A stretch of DNA of 64,000 bases from Symmetrospora coprosmae (taxonomy: Eukaryota > Basidiomycota > Cystobasidiomycetes > Symmetrosporaceae), in the NCBI GenBank assembly GCA_008802785.1, contig VUYT01000005.1, positions 434,001 to 498,000 on the forward strand, in the 5' to 3' direction. The position numbers and the translations under genes are program-made. Under the pieces are notes generated by a model. That model saw nothing but the letters and a program-made list of their open reading frames with translations. It was not told the DNA's origin and made no database searches. Of this stretch, positions 35,201 through 45,800 are shown in pieces (position 1 is the stretch's first letter; each line of letters opens with the position of its first letter).

Positions 35201-37064
35201 CGGGTGCTGAAGGATGGCATCAGGCGCATGCTGGGCTGACGCGCGGGCGTGCAAGGGCGGTCCGGGAGTGGGCGCAGGCATGGTCGGCAGCTGGTAGCCT
35301 GCACGCGTGGCGCTTTCCACCAGGTCTGCGAACATACGATGTCTGCCGGTGCCCGACACTCAGAAGTCAGCAGAATCTCGCGAGTATGCGATAGCAGGCT
35401 GGCACTCACTGTTTCGACGCCCACGACCAGTACTCGAAGCTCTGCTCGTCCATCCCCCACCTGTCAGCCGATATCTTAGCGAACCGCTTCACGTGCTGCC
35501 TGTACGTCTGTATAGCGTAAGGTGAGTTGCCGGAGTAAAGATACATCTTGCAGAGCTTGATTGCGATACAGTCGGCGAGTACCTTGGCCTCTGCCCAGCG
35601 CTTCGTGCGTGGGTGAATGAGAGGCTGCGCCGTGGGCAGAGTCCCTGTCGCTGCTGTTGCGGACTGTGGGACCGGTTGTGTGAAAAGGTCGACCAGGGCG
35701 AAATAGCAGTCTTCGTAATGCTTGAGCGCTACCTCGGTCTCGCCCCTGAACTCGGCAAAGACGGCAGCTTTATACTCGTGGCGGACATTGAGTGCTTGTT
35801 GCGTGATGGAGCGCGGTGGAGATCTTGCTGTGCCGTCTTGGCTGGCAGGGTTGGGCGACGGCGCGGGGGAAATTGAAGGTAGCGAGCTGGCTGGCCGACT
35901 CCGCTTGCGTCGCAGCCGGCGCCCGTGCTCGCGGTAGTAGTCGATGCTCGATTCGGCAAGCTCGGCCTTGAGGGACTGAACGAAGTTTTGGACCTCGGAT
36001 GTCGGGACGGGTGACAGGACGAACAGCGACGCGCGCGAGTCGAGCGTGCTCAAACGCCTGATATGAGAGAGGCGAGTGTCGAGCGTCGGATCGTCTGGCG
36101 AGTAGGGGAAGAGATGCGGGGAGAACAGTGAGTGAGCCAACTCAGGTGTACGCCCCTTCGAGCTGGGTCCAAGCCCTTAGTGCGGCTCACCGAGCATGTC
36201 TCTTGAGGTCAGCAGGACGACAGCCAACTTGATGCCCCGTTCCGCACAGCTGCGCTTCCTGTTCAAGATCTCGTTGACGAGCTCATTATCCCGCAGCCGC
36301 TCGATCTTCTCCTTCTCCAGGGGACCGATATCGATCTCGTCTCTGCTGGGTGCGGTACCGTCCTCGTTGGATAGCCCGAACTCGTACAGGCGGAGGACGA
36401 GAACGAACACGCTCGGTATGAGCTCTCTGTGCTTGCGGATCCATATGGGCGCCATGATGCCGTCCGGGTACAGCGGGGATGTGGGCGAGAAGGGCGATAT
36501 TGGCGAGTGCGAGCCGATCTGGTTGTTTGGGAGGCGCGCTTTCCGGGGCGGGAAGCGGATGCTCTACAGTAGCAGGAGAGGAGACCCCGTCAGTGCTCAT
36601 CTCAAGGCCACGCGTAGCCAGGAGTGTCTGTTAGCAAGACGGACCTTGTCGACCAAGGAGACGTGAAAGTCGAGGTGACCTCGCTGCAAGGCAGGGTTGT
36701 CGTAAATGTGGAACGCTCTCTTGGCGGTCATGACCTCCCGGAGAGACTGCACGAGGAGAGCGAATGCGCTTGGGCGTTGCTGCTGCTGCGACGGAGAGCC
36801 TTGCGGCAAGGCATTGAGCGAGGAGGCGGCGGATGTGCCTTCAGGCACGCCTGCCGGTCCGGCGTCGACCGCCGTCTCTGTCGCGGGCGTCGGTCCCGCA
36901 GCACCATCGACGTTGTAAGTCGTAGATGTGCTGGACGCCGCTGCCGCTGCTGCCGCTGCTGTTGTCGATGAACCAGCGGCATCCTGCTGTCCCTCTGCAC
37001 CGAGTCCCGCGACAAAGAGGAGCGGTCGCAGCTGCGCGACAAACTCGGATGGGACAGACTGCAT
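32275..37064 (-). CDS. TRAPPC11-like TRAPP complex subunit (foie gras and Gryzun domains)
   Basis: TRAPPC11 is a subunit of the TRAPP tethering complex in ER-Golgi traffic. Exons: 37064-36645, 36563-36191, 36094-35410, 35342-34657, 34586-33980, 33948-33237, 33180-33108, 33049-32941 and 32878-32275; about 1420 aa. The start MQSVPSEFVAQLRPLLFVAG fits the family. The foie gras region contains LTSRDMLG, RLSHIRRLSTLDSRASLFVL and QHPGVYYYVAGLCAVRR. Beta-rich Gryzun segments follow (LVPFQIVLASP, LRQLSISLVPTMPAP, FHLRQLS) to the end RVFVTPR. The exon 5/6 junction is unresolved: joining 33980 to 33948 needs a 31-nt intron, while the frame of exon 6 also extends upstream as LLAGKTRYFPSRGSVPILGE, which looks coding. 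RER1 converges on it with 267 bp between. Confidence 0.85.
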
Positions 37065-37662
37065 CTCGCCTGGACCCGTTTGCGCGTCTACGGAGCTTGT
37101 CTTCTGTCTAACGAGGCAGTCGCGTCATCTTGGCAGAGTTGAGCTATTGGACAGGCACAGACTCGCGCCTGAGCGTCACTACTTTGTCCGGGCTGGGGCA
37201 AGGAGGACGGAGACGGCGCTTGCTCTCAGGTCGACCGTCGACCCGAGGCGTGCCTTGCGAACAGCTCAGCCGGCCTTCTGCATCCTTGAGGCCTCCGTGG
37301 ATCAGTGACGCGGCGCACAGCTGCAATCCTCCTCCTCGACTGCTGTCCATGCGCCATGGCCGCAGCGGCGTCGGGTCGACCAGCCCCGGCGACCCGCTCA
37401 GCCCGAAGCCTGCTGCAACAAGGATGTACACAGCCACTACTTGCCTCCAGTCGTGCCTTAGTGGCGCATCAGATGCCGTGAACTCGCCTGCTGCTGTACC
37501 CGATGGTTGCCTACTTATCCGCCCCGCATGACTCGGACGGGCCTTTCCACGTGCTCGCCCTGGACGTCCTTTTTCAGGTCGAGGGAGGACGCTTCTTTTC
37601 TCCCTTGTGCTCGCTGACACTGACCAGTCTTCCTTACACGTTGCCTTCGACCGTCCTCCACC
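37065..37662. other. Divergent promoter region
   Basis: About 600 bp between the TRAPPC11 start and the DmpA-like start. The last 100 bases are pyrimidine-rich. No gene or repeat was recognised. Confidence 0.55.
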
Positions 37663-39182
37663 ATGTCTGCCCAGCTTTCCGCCAGTGCTATCGCTCCGAG
37701 TACCGCCGCCCCTCCTTCTTCCTCCTCGTCCTCGCAGCGCCGGCGCGTTCGCGACCTCTTCCCAAACCTCTCGTTCGGCAAGTACCCAACGGGCGCGCTG
37801 AACTCGCTCACGGACGTGCCGGGCGTCCTCGTCAGCACAAAGTCGGTCCGGCTGCCCAAGACCGAGGAGCACGACGTCGTCAACACGGGCGTGACGTGCA
37901 TCTTGCCCCGCAAGGAATGGTTCAAGCAGGGATGCTTTGCCGCATATCACCGCTTTAACGGCTCGGGCGAGATGACGGGAAGCCATTGGATAGACGAGAC
38001 GGTGCGCATTGCTTTCTCGAGCCGGGCGAGCCAAGGTAGCATATGCTGAGAAGCGGCATGCCCACTTCCGCCCACAGGGCCTGCTCAACTCGCCCGTCAT
38101 CATTACAAACTCGTTCGGAGTGGGCAACTGCTACAACGGCGTGTACGAGTTCGCCAAGAAGCACTATGCGGACAAGGAGACAAAGCTCTGCGACTGGTTC
38201 CTGACGCCAGTCGTCGCCGAGACATTCGATGGCTGGTTGTCCGACATTGGCGCCATGGCTGTCCAGGCGTCGGATGTGGTGGAAGGCATGGAGGGGGCTT
38301 CTTCCGACGCGGTTCCTGAAGGCAACACCGGGTGCGCTGGTTTTCGCACGCTCCCGTGCACATGCCAGCCGGGCTGATGGGATCTGGTCCGCTGCAGCGG
38401 CGGCACTGGCATGACGACGATGGGCCACAAGGCCGGCACGGGTGGCGCAAGTCGCGTGATTGACAGCGTCAAAATTGACGCTGAAGGAAAGCAGCACGCT
38501 GCGAAGTATACGCTGGCGGTTCTGGTCCAGAGCAACTTCGGCGGAGCACGGTTCTTGACCGTGAAGGGCGTGCCGGTCGGGCAGATCCTCATTGACGAGG
38601 CAGAACGGGCCAAGAGAGAGGCGCCGAGGGATACGCCGGAAGGAAGTATCATCGTCATTGTCGCCACAGACGCACCGCTCATCCCTATACAGCTGAAGCG
38701 CATCGCGCAGAGAGCGACTGTTGGCATCTCCAGGAGTGGGTTGCGCAGCCTCTTCGTGTCCGAGTCAACCACGCGCTGACACAGCTGATTAACGCGCTCC
38801 TGCGGCGCGTAGCGGGAGGGTGGGGCTCCAACTACTCTGGCGACCTCTTCTTGGCCTTCTCGACAGCGCATGAGATCCCTCGCGAGAACACCCAGAACTG
38901 GACACCGTCAGTGCCGGCGCCTATCGAGGTGCTCGACTCGGAGAGCATAAACTCGCTGTTTGAGGCAACGGCGGAGGCGACCGAGGAGGCTATCTGTGGG
39001 TTGCTAGACGACCGACCAGGCAGAACATGGGGAGAAGCCCGACTGATTTTATCCCTTCCGCAGACAATGCGCTGTGCATGGCGGAGGATACTGTCGGACC
39101 CGAAGATCGCGAGGTGAAGGCGTTAGATCTTGAGAAGCTGACGCGAATCGTGAATAAGCATGCATATTCAGGCCTGGAGTAG
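37663..39182 (+). CDS. DmpA/S58-family self-processing aminopeptidase
   Basis: S58 enzymes cut themselves before a catalytic Ser and act on D- or beta-amino acid N-termini. Exons: 37663-38001, 38078-38331, 38398-38735, 38813-38995 and 39064-39182; 410 aa. Family motifs in order: [81 protein letters not shown], and the processing site [14 protein letters not shown], where Ser281 is the predicted nucleophile. [20 protein letters not shown] and [11 protein letters not shown] complete the fold. The fourth exon start was chosen because it restores the conserved RTGG. There is no signal peptide or membrane segment, so it is likely cytosolic. The physiological substrate is unknown. It converges on EFG1 with only 52 bp between the stops. 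Confidence 0.9.
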
Positions 39183-39234
39183 CTTGGGTTGTTGCGCGGT
39201 TGCTCATTATGCATCTGCGGGCCAGTTACGTTGT

Positions 39235-40371
39235 TTACGCCGCAAAGAAATCGTCCGTCTCGCCCAAGTCCACGTCCGGTATCGCCTCCTCCTCCGCATC
39301 ACTGCCGGCTTCGCTGGTGCTCTCGCTGTCATCTTCCCCACTTGCTCCCTCCTGCGCTGGCTCCCCTTCGGACGAATCGCCCTGAGCCTGCAGCTCGCTC
39401 GCCGGCACGCGCTTCTTCTCGTTGTCCTGCTTCTTGATCTTAATCGGCTCGCCAGTGAGCTGACCATTGTCGAGTCTCGCCTTCGCTATACTGCGCCAGT
39501 AGCTTCTGACGTCGTCAGGCTTCTTCGCGGAGGGCATGGCGGACAGCAGGTCCGACTCTGCCATGCTCGATGGAGGTGCAGGCAGGGAGGCGAGGGTGAA
39601 GGGCACATAGCCGGACGACGGATACAGCGAGACGTATTTGTACGCTGGTGGGAACGTCTGCGGAATGTACGCATGCGCGACAGGTCGGCATAGCGTTCGG
39701 AAACGAGAACGGGAGAGCCGAACGCCACGCACCTCAATGTACCACGCGTCGATCCTGGCGAGCTCGAGCTCCCCTTGCAACCGCTCGAGATCCTTGTTGG
39801 CCTTCTTGAGCTTCTTCTCCCTCTTGCGCCCATCCTCTATCGCGTCAGCCTCCGCGAGTGCCTCCCTGCCCGCGTTGAGCTCTTTGCGCGCCGTCTTGCA
39901 CCGCCGGCGCGCCTTCTGGTATTCAAAGTGCCGCAGCATCTTGTACCTGTCGCTTTTCTTTGCACTGCCTTCCTCCTTTTGCTTGCCCTTGCCCTTGTCC
40001 TTGCCCTTCGCGTCTGCCAACTGCGGCGCAGTCGGGGCCGAGTTTGCTCCTCCCTTCTCCCGCGCCGCAGCAGCAGCCGCAGCAGGAGCGGGCGCAGTCA
40101 CAGGCGCAGGAGCAGGGCGCTTCTGCTCCTCGGCTGCAATCTCCTCGCGCAAGCTCTCGACCCGCCGCTCCGTCTCTACGCGCAGCTTTGCGTCGAGATT
40201 CGCCTTGCCCAGCAGCCGCGTCGCCTGACGTAGGTTCGACTTGAGCTTGGAGAGCGAGACGCCCCCAGCGGACGTAGCTGGCACAGACGGCGCTCCCTTG
40301 TTGTACGGCTTGCCATGGTGCGGACGCCCTCGCGGTCCTCGCGAAGCGCCAGACGTGGATGCTTTTGCCAT
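39235..40371 (-). CDS. EFG1: rRNA-processing protein Efg1
   Basis: Efg1 is a nucleolar factor for early 18S rRNA processing. Exons 40371-39733 and 39657-39235; 353 aa. The start is MAKASTSGASRGPRG. The family core is visible: SNLRQATRLLGKANLDAKLR, VETERRVESLREEIAAEE, DRYKMLRHFEYQKARRRCKT, and after the intron YKYVSLYPSSGYVPF. The 75-nt intron is in frame and free of stops; it is removed here because GTGCGT and CCGCAG flank it and because splicing brings AWYIE next to TFPPAYKYVSLYP as in the family. A Lys/Gly/Ala-rich insert separates the two helical parts. The C-terminus is acidic (DSESTSEAGSDAEEEA), common in nucleolar proteins. Confidence 0.85.
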   Translation of the reverse strand: MAKASTSGASRGPRGRPHHGKPYNKGAPSVPATSAGGVSLSKLKSNLRQATRLLGKANLDAKLRVETERRVESLREEIAAEEQKRPAPAPVTAPAPAAAAAAAREKGGANSAPTAPQLADAKGKDKGKGKQKEEGSAKKSDRYKMLRHFEYQKARRRCKTARKELNAGREALAEADAIEDGRKREKKLKKANKDLERLQGELELARIDAWYIEVRGVRLSRSRFRTLCRPVAHAYIPQTFPPAYKYVSLYPSSGYVPFTLASLPAPPSSMAESDLLSAMPSAKKPDDVRSYWRSIAKARLDNGQLTGEPIKIKKQDNEKKRVPASELQAQGDSSEGEPAQEGASGEDDSESTSEAGSDAEEEAIPDVDLGETDDFFAA

Positions 40372-41010
40372 GTTCAGGAAGTGTCGGTTGCCAGATGGAC
40401 AAGGGGCAGGCACGTGTGCGGAGGCGTACTGCGAATGCAGTGATGCAGGGGCAGCACCGCTAGTCCTAACTGTGAGAGTAATAGCTGGATGTGGGGAGAG
40501 ATAGGCTATGTACACCCTGACCCGCTACATCCAAACCATGGCGAAGTCTTCCCGACAACACAATAGTCCGAGGCACGCCTATCACGCAGGCAGAGCCGGC
40601 TGGCTTCGCGACGAGCTCCTCTCCGAGTCTCCCGTTCTCCGCTGTACAAGAACAGCTTTGGACAGGCTAGGAACTTGATCGTGCCTCTTGACGATGCCCT
40701 ACGTCTTCTGAGAGGGACTGATGCACGGCTTGTCGTCCAGCTCGGCGTGCCACCTCCGCGAGCCTCGACAGCTGTGAAGGACCCCCCTCATCCACCTCGC
40801 AGGCGTGTCCACAGCAGGTGAAGCAGAAGCTTCCCCGTCTCGTATCACGGCTGAGCTGGTGCAGGAAGGGAACTGCAGCAGAGGGAGAGCTGATAGAGGC
40901 GGTTTCGCGAGAATTGGGCGGACGCGTGCTGCCGGTCCTGTCTCTAGCTTCTTGTATTGCCGTAGATCCTGCATAGATCTGGCGCATAGGACGAGCTCTT
41001 TGAGTCGAGC
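40372..41010. other. Intergenic region upstream of EFG1
   Basis: About 640 bp between two minus-strand genes. No gene, RNA or repeat recognised; it should hold the EFG1 promoter. Confidence 0.55.
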
Positions 41011-41848
41011 TCAGACGATGACGAAGCCCGTGTCTTGCTTGCGCGGCTTGGACTCTCGTACATCTTCCGGTGGATTGGGCGTTGCTGACCCCGTAATCTG
41101 GAGCAGTGCGGAGGGACGTGGCGTAGAGTCCGCAGATACGGCTTTGACTGATGTCGCAGGCTGGCCGCCCTCGAGAATACCGCTGTCGGCCCGCCTGATG
41201 GCTTCGTTGGAGCAAGTCCCGTAGAGGGTGCATTAGTCTCGGCTGCACTTTGCCGAAAGCGAGACCAGCCAACTCACTTTCTTCCGCCTGGTGCAGCTCA
41301 TCAGCGTCCTTCTTCATTTCGGCCTCCGTCCTCTTCCTTCCAAAGATCATCTCCCTCCAACCAGTCTTCTGGCGGTGCTGCAACTCGTCTCCTGCTGCCA
41401 CCTCGCGCTCGACGATGGCCACCCTCTCGAACTCTCGCCTGACCTCGGCCTTGCTGACCATCTCTCCCTTGTCGAGGCGCGTCATCAGGTCGTGCAGGAC
41501 CGACATCTGCGCTGCATGCTGCGACTCGAGCTGCGCGTACGAGTCTTTGGCGTTGCGGAGGTTGATGGCGAGCGAGCTCACGGCCGAGACGAGGAGGACG
41601 GGGAGGATGAGCTTGCGGGTTGCGAAGCGAGCGCGACGTGGCGGCGGCGGCGGCGGCGACGGCAGCGGCCGGGATGAAAGAGGCGCACTGGAGGAGGTCG
41701 ACGGTGCTGCTTTCGACGAGCTAGCCGAATATGCTCGGCGGCTGCAGCGGGTGCAGCGGGTCGGTGACGGTGTTGAGCTGCCTGCTGGTCGGAGAGACTG
41801 GCCGCGCTGCACCAGACTGCGCGGTACTGGGATGAGCGCGCAGGACAT
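41011..41848 (-). CDS. Predicted mitochondrial single-pass membrane protein, unknown family
   Basis: Not recognised. Two exons, 41848-41278 and 41201-41011; 253 aa. The N-terminus has the makings of a mitochondrial presequence: Arg/Ser-rich, no acidic residues (RSLVQRGQSLRPAG, CSRRAYSASS). A Pro run (PSPPPPPPRRARF) is followed by one hydrophobic segment, KLILPVLLVSAVSSLAINL. Next comes a charged, likely coiled-coil region: YAQLESQHAAQMSVLHDLMT, RLDKGEMVSKAEVRREFERV and AIVEREVAAGDEL. GWREMIFGRKRTEAEMKK may be a short conserved motif. The C-terminal third is polar and ends DTGFVIV. This layout resembles small inner-membrane assembly or scaffold proteins, but that is only an analogy. The promoter lies in the TATA-bearing region shared with Med12. 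Confidence 0.6.
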
Positions 41849-42882
41849 GGCTGTGAATGTGCGATGGAACAGATGCCTTTGCTGAGTTTGCGAGCGTATA
41901 TGTGTGTTGGAGCGATGGCGGCCTTGAGAGCAGAGCGGAGCAGCTGCTGGACCAAACACATGTCGTCAACCCGGCCACGATCGGCGTGACTACAGCATAG
42001 GGGGTGCACTGGGCTCGACTCGAGTATATAAAGGGATCCCTTTTCTCCTCTCTCCTCTCTCCTCTCTTCCTTTTCTGCATCAGCCGGAAACCCACCTACT
42101 TGGCCCATACAACCCAGCTGCGACACTTCCAGCACAGGTGAGCATCCTCACTGTCTTCATCACCCTCCTCCACTTCCTCGTGCGTAGTCAAGGAGACGTC
42201 GGCCGCCAGCTTGACTGACATTCTAATTCATCTCTCTTTCCGACAGTGACCTGGGTGTGGGCGATTATGGCTTGGTCAAGGCGGGCCTGCATGTTGAGTG
42301 CTCGGTGGTGACGCGAAAGAAGCAGCGACCATGAGAGCTGCGTGCGGGGTGAGCAAGCGCGCGCCCTTCCCATACAGGGTCACGAGCCTGATGCTTATTG
42401 CTCCGGGGACAGAGTGCTTGATGGGTATCACATGCACCTCCTTGCCGCGCTCATACGGTCAGCTGCCTGTTTGGTAGCCAATGAACCTATCACGGTCTCC
42501 ACATATGTGAGTCCCAGAGAGCTGCTGATTCCTCGGTGCCAAACGGGTACTGACGGTCTCGTCTTTACAGTCGATTGCACCGCGACACCGGCGAAGGCAC
42601 ACACACTGGAACCACGGAAGCCGTCCACGAGTGGAGGGAACGGGATTGCCCATCCGGAGTGGAGCGGAGTGGAGAGGAAGAGGAAGAGGGATTACCGAAA
42701 GGGGGGCCTTTATGAAAGAGCTCCTTGCCATTAGGGCACCTACCTTGTCAACACTTTTTAGTGTCTGAGTTGTAGCTACAGACAAAGCGCAGCAGCAGCT
42801 GACAGCTCTCAAGGCGTGCGGCGCACCTGATGCAGCCACCCCGGCCGAGCTGCTGCTGCCCGTGCCCGTGCTCGCGCCCGAT
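41849..42882. other. TATA-bearing divergent region and possible spliced leader of Med12
   Basis: About 1 kb between two divergent starts. After the TATA box at 42025, a CT-rich tract and an ATG-free stretch lead to a good intron (42136-42246, GTGAGC...CTGACATTCTAATTC...GACAG). Another possible intron ends at about 42570 (TTTACAG). No long conserved frame runs through. It may be a spliced 5' leader of Med12 or a separate short transcript. Confidence 0.45.
42025..42033. promoter_or_regulatory. TATA box
   Basis: TATATAAAG in a GC-rich setting, followed by an unusually regular CT tract (CTCCTCTCTCCTCTCTCC). It is the best TATA match seen in the window. It could drive rightward transcription toward Med12 or, read on the other strand, the gene at 41848. 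Confidence 0.6.
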
Positions 42883-45800
42883 ATGCCTCCTGCAAGCTCG
42901 GCGGGCGGCACCACGGACCACCAGCTCGTCAGCTACGAGCTGCGAGCGCCCGCATGGCGCCCTCCGCTACTGCTCGTGCAGCCGCAAACGCAGAGCTCGA
43001 GCTCGTCACTGGGCCACTCCGCATCGACTTCGGGCGCCGCAGCGTACCCGGAGCTGTTCCCGGGGACAACCTCGCTCTATCCGCATCACCCAACAGGCAG
43101 CCTGGGCGGCGCTGGGAGCAACCTCCCCGGTGGAGGCTCGGCTACCGGATCCGCAAGTACAGCTGCGACTCCAGCCAGGGAGGATGATCTCTCTGAGGCT
43201 GTCGTAAAGAGCGGCTTCGTCAACCGTGCCATCGTTCAGGTCAGTCAGCCTGCAAGTATGCTGGCGTGTGGTCTGTAGCTCTGCTGCAATGTCGGACCTG
43301 ACACCCTTCTGTCCCACAACTTTCGTTATCCGTTCTTCAGGGCGAGGCGGCGTCCATCTTTCCCTTCATCCATGAGAAGCTCCTCAAAGGTCCGACCTTA
43401 CCCATCCTTTCTAGTCTCGTCGCGGCCGTACTTGAGCGCAAGCATCTGGAAGCTCCGTCTCTCGCCAGTCCTGCTGGTCCGATACCAGGCCGCGCTCTGC
43501 CGGTAGCCACTGGAACATCTCCCTGGCAACAAGACAAGCCCGTCATCGTCCCCAATCCAGGGTAAGGCCCAGACGGAATACCACACATCGCATTTGCAAT
43601 GAATGGCCCAACTGACGTACATCGCATACTGTTCCCGCTCAGCCCATGGACATACAAGCCTCCCTCTCGTGTTGTATTCAACGCTACGCGGCTCGAGAAC
43701 TGGTACTCTGAGCTCGCCAATCCTAACGTACCGCTCTCTAAACTCTCCAAGAACATACCAAGCAATCCTTCCTCCTCCGCCGCGTCTACAGGGAGCAGCT
43801 CTGCGTCAGGTGGCATAGGCCACATTTCGAGCGGAGTCGGGACATATGGCGCTGGCACATCCACTGCGCCGAGGCCTTCTGCCTCCACCGGCGGCATATC
43901 ATCCGGGGCCGACAAGCCTACCGACAAGAATCTAGACATGCTCCTGCATCGCGCTGTGCCCATCGACAGGGCCATGTGGTTTCTGCGCAGCGTGGGCCAG
44001 GCAGAGATACAACAGCTCACGAAAGTGTCGCTCAAGAGCTCGGCTTCCGCATCGCATTCAGGCACTTCGTCCACGGCACAAACGAATCCTGCCCTTACGT
44101 ATTCAATCGACTTCACGAACTCGCTACTCGACTTCCTGAAGAGACAGCTCGCCGAGATCGTCCTGCCGCTCATCCACCACGCGACCCTCCAAGCATCGGG
44201 TCTGGCAGGGCGGGCAGGCATGTCCGTCAAGGGTAAAGCAAGGAATATCCTAGCCGAAGAGGTCCCGAAAGAGCGCTGGCTCAAGCGCTGGGCCTATTCA
44301 ATGGAGCTCGTCCGCGAGACGATTGGACAGGGCCTTATCGAGAGCGGCCGCTGGGCGTCCGGGCTGCTCGAGATGATCGAGAAGTGCCACATTGCCCAGC
44401 TCGAGTGGTGGTTGGACATCCTGCGCGACACTGCACTAGACGACGTCTCACAGAAGCACGGCTGGACAGCCAAGCAGATTGTCGCTACCCTGCTTGACAA
44501 ATTGCTCGAGCTCGAGGGTGCCCAGCCAACAGTCTTGGAGGAGGCGATGCGGGACGAGGCACTCCTTGTGTCTGCCAGAGCAGCAACGGAGCAGATGCTC
44601 CGTGCGCTGTGGGAGCAAAGCTCTGCTGCCTTCTTCCAGCCGAGGATCTGGCGCGAGAGGTCCGACACAAAGCTGGCCCGCTTGAGGAGCATAGCCGTCT
44701 CCACTAGCGAGGATGAGGCAGCATGGCACAAGATCGAACGAAGAGTTCGTAGAGTACTCGGCAGGGAGGATGAGTCGCTCTTTAGAAAGTATCAGGCGCT
44801 CCAGCTCGAGCTCTACGACCCGGATGAGTCGACCGCTTGCACCGCTTCAGAGGTGGAAGCGGGGAGGAGGCGGAACGGCCTCAGCGGTACCTGGAGCATG
44901 CCCTCTCTTGGCACCTTAGCCGAGCTGCTCGATCGCTTCTCGCCGTACGATAGCGTGCAGGAAACGTTCCATGTCCTGTTCCCTCCGTCAGTCAAGGCAC
45001 TGCCCTCCCCGCTTCAAAGCGCGGGCCTCAAGGCCCCTCCACCCACACCAAGGACGCCTCTGTCAACGCCGACGGCCGCGCGTCCGGTCTTCGTCAGCTC
45101 TCCACAGGACACAATACGCGGACTCCTCATGTGGGCAACATCGAGCTTACGAACCGGGGATCATCGGCGGTATTTGGTTACCAGCTTGCTCAAACGGTTT
45201 ATGAAGAGCGATCCTCCGGATCCGGAGTCTGCCATCGAGGATGTGGCACAGGACCGAGCTCGCCTTCTGCAGAAGACCCTGCTGGAGTGGCTCGACATCC
45301 TGCCGTTCCCCCCTGTGGGTCCGCGGCAGATACACCGGCAGAAAGCGACGGTCGACCTCTTCGCTCTTCTCGCCGATGAGCACCTGCTGGACGTCGCCCG
45401 GGTACTCCAGACAGCCGTATCCCGTGGCATCGGCTATCACACCGGATTCAGCCCATCAATACATATCTCTGTCCTGCAGGAAGTGCAGGCCGAGGGGCTG
45501 TCCCGACCCCTCGCGGCGCAGATGAAGCGCTTTCTTGACCGCATAAGGAGTAAAGTGCAGCCCGTCCACGACCACGAGGGCCTACAGGGTCGCTTGAGGC
45601 TCTTCCTTGCGGCAGAGGCCAAGCCACCGCCCGAGCACGGCCGCGACATGCAAGGCACTGCCATTCTGCAGGCCAGTCCACCAGATAGCGAAGGACCGGA
45701 TATTCAGATGCAAAGCGCCAGTCCAGACTCGCCCTTTCCGCCTGTTGGCCAGCCGGTTACGGCAGCCGAGAGGGACGTGCTACAGACTGTGCGGGATCTC

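Noticed and set aside
42247-42341. Short frame DLGVGDYGLVKAGLHVEC resembling a ribosomal-protein exon
   Set aside because: No ATG-bearing upstream exon or downstream continuation was found, and I could not match it to a ribosomal protein; kept only as part of the leader region.
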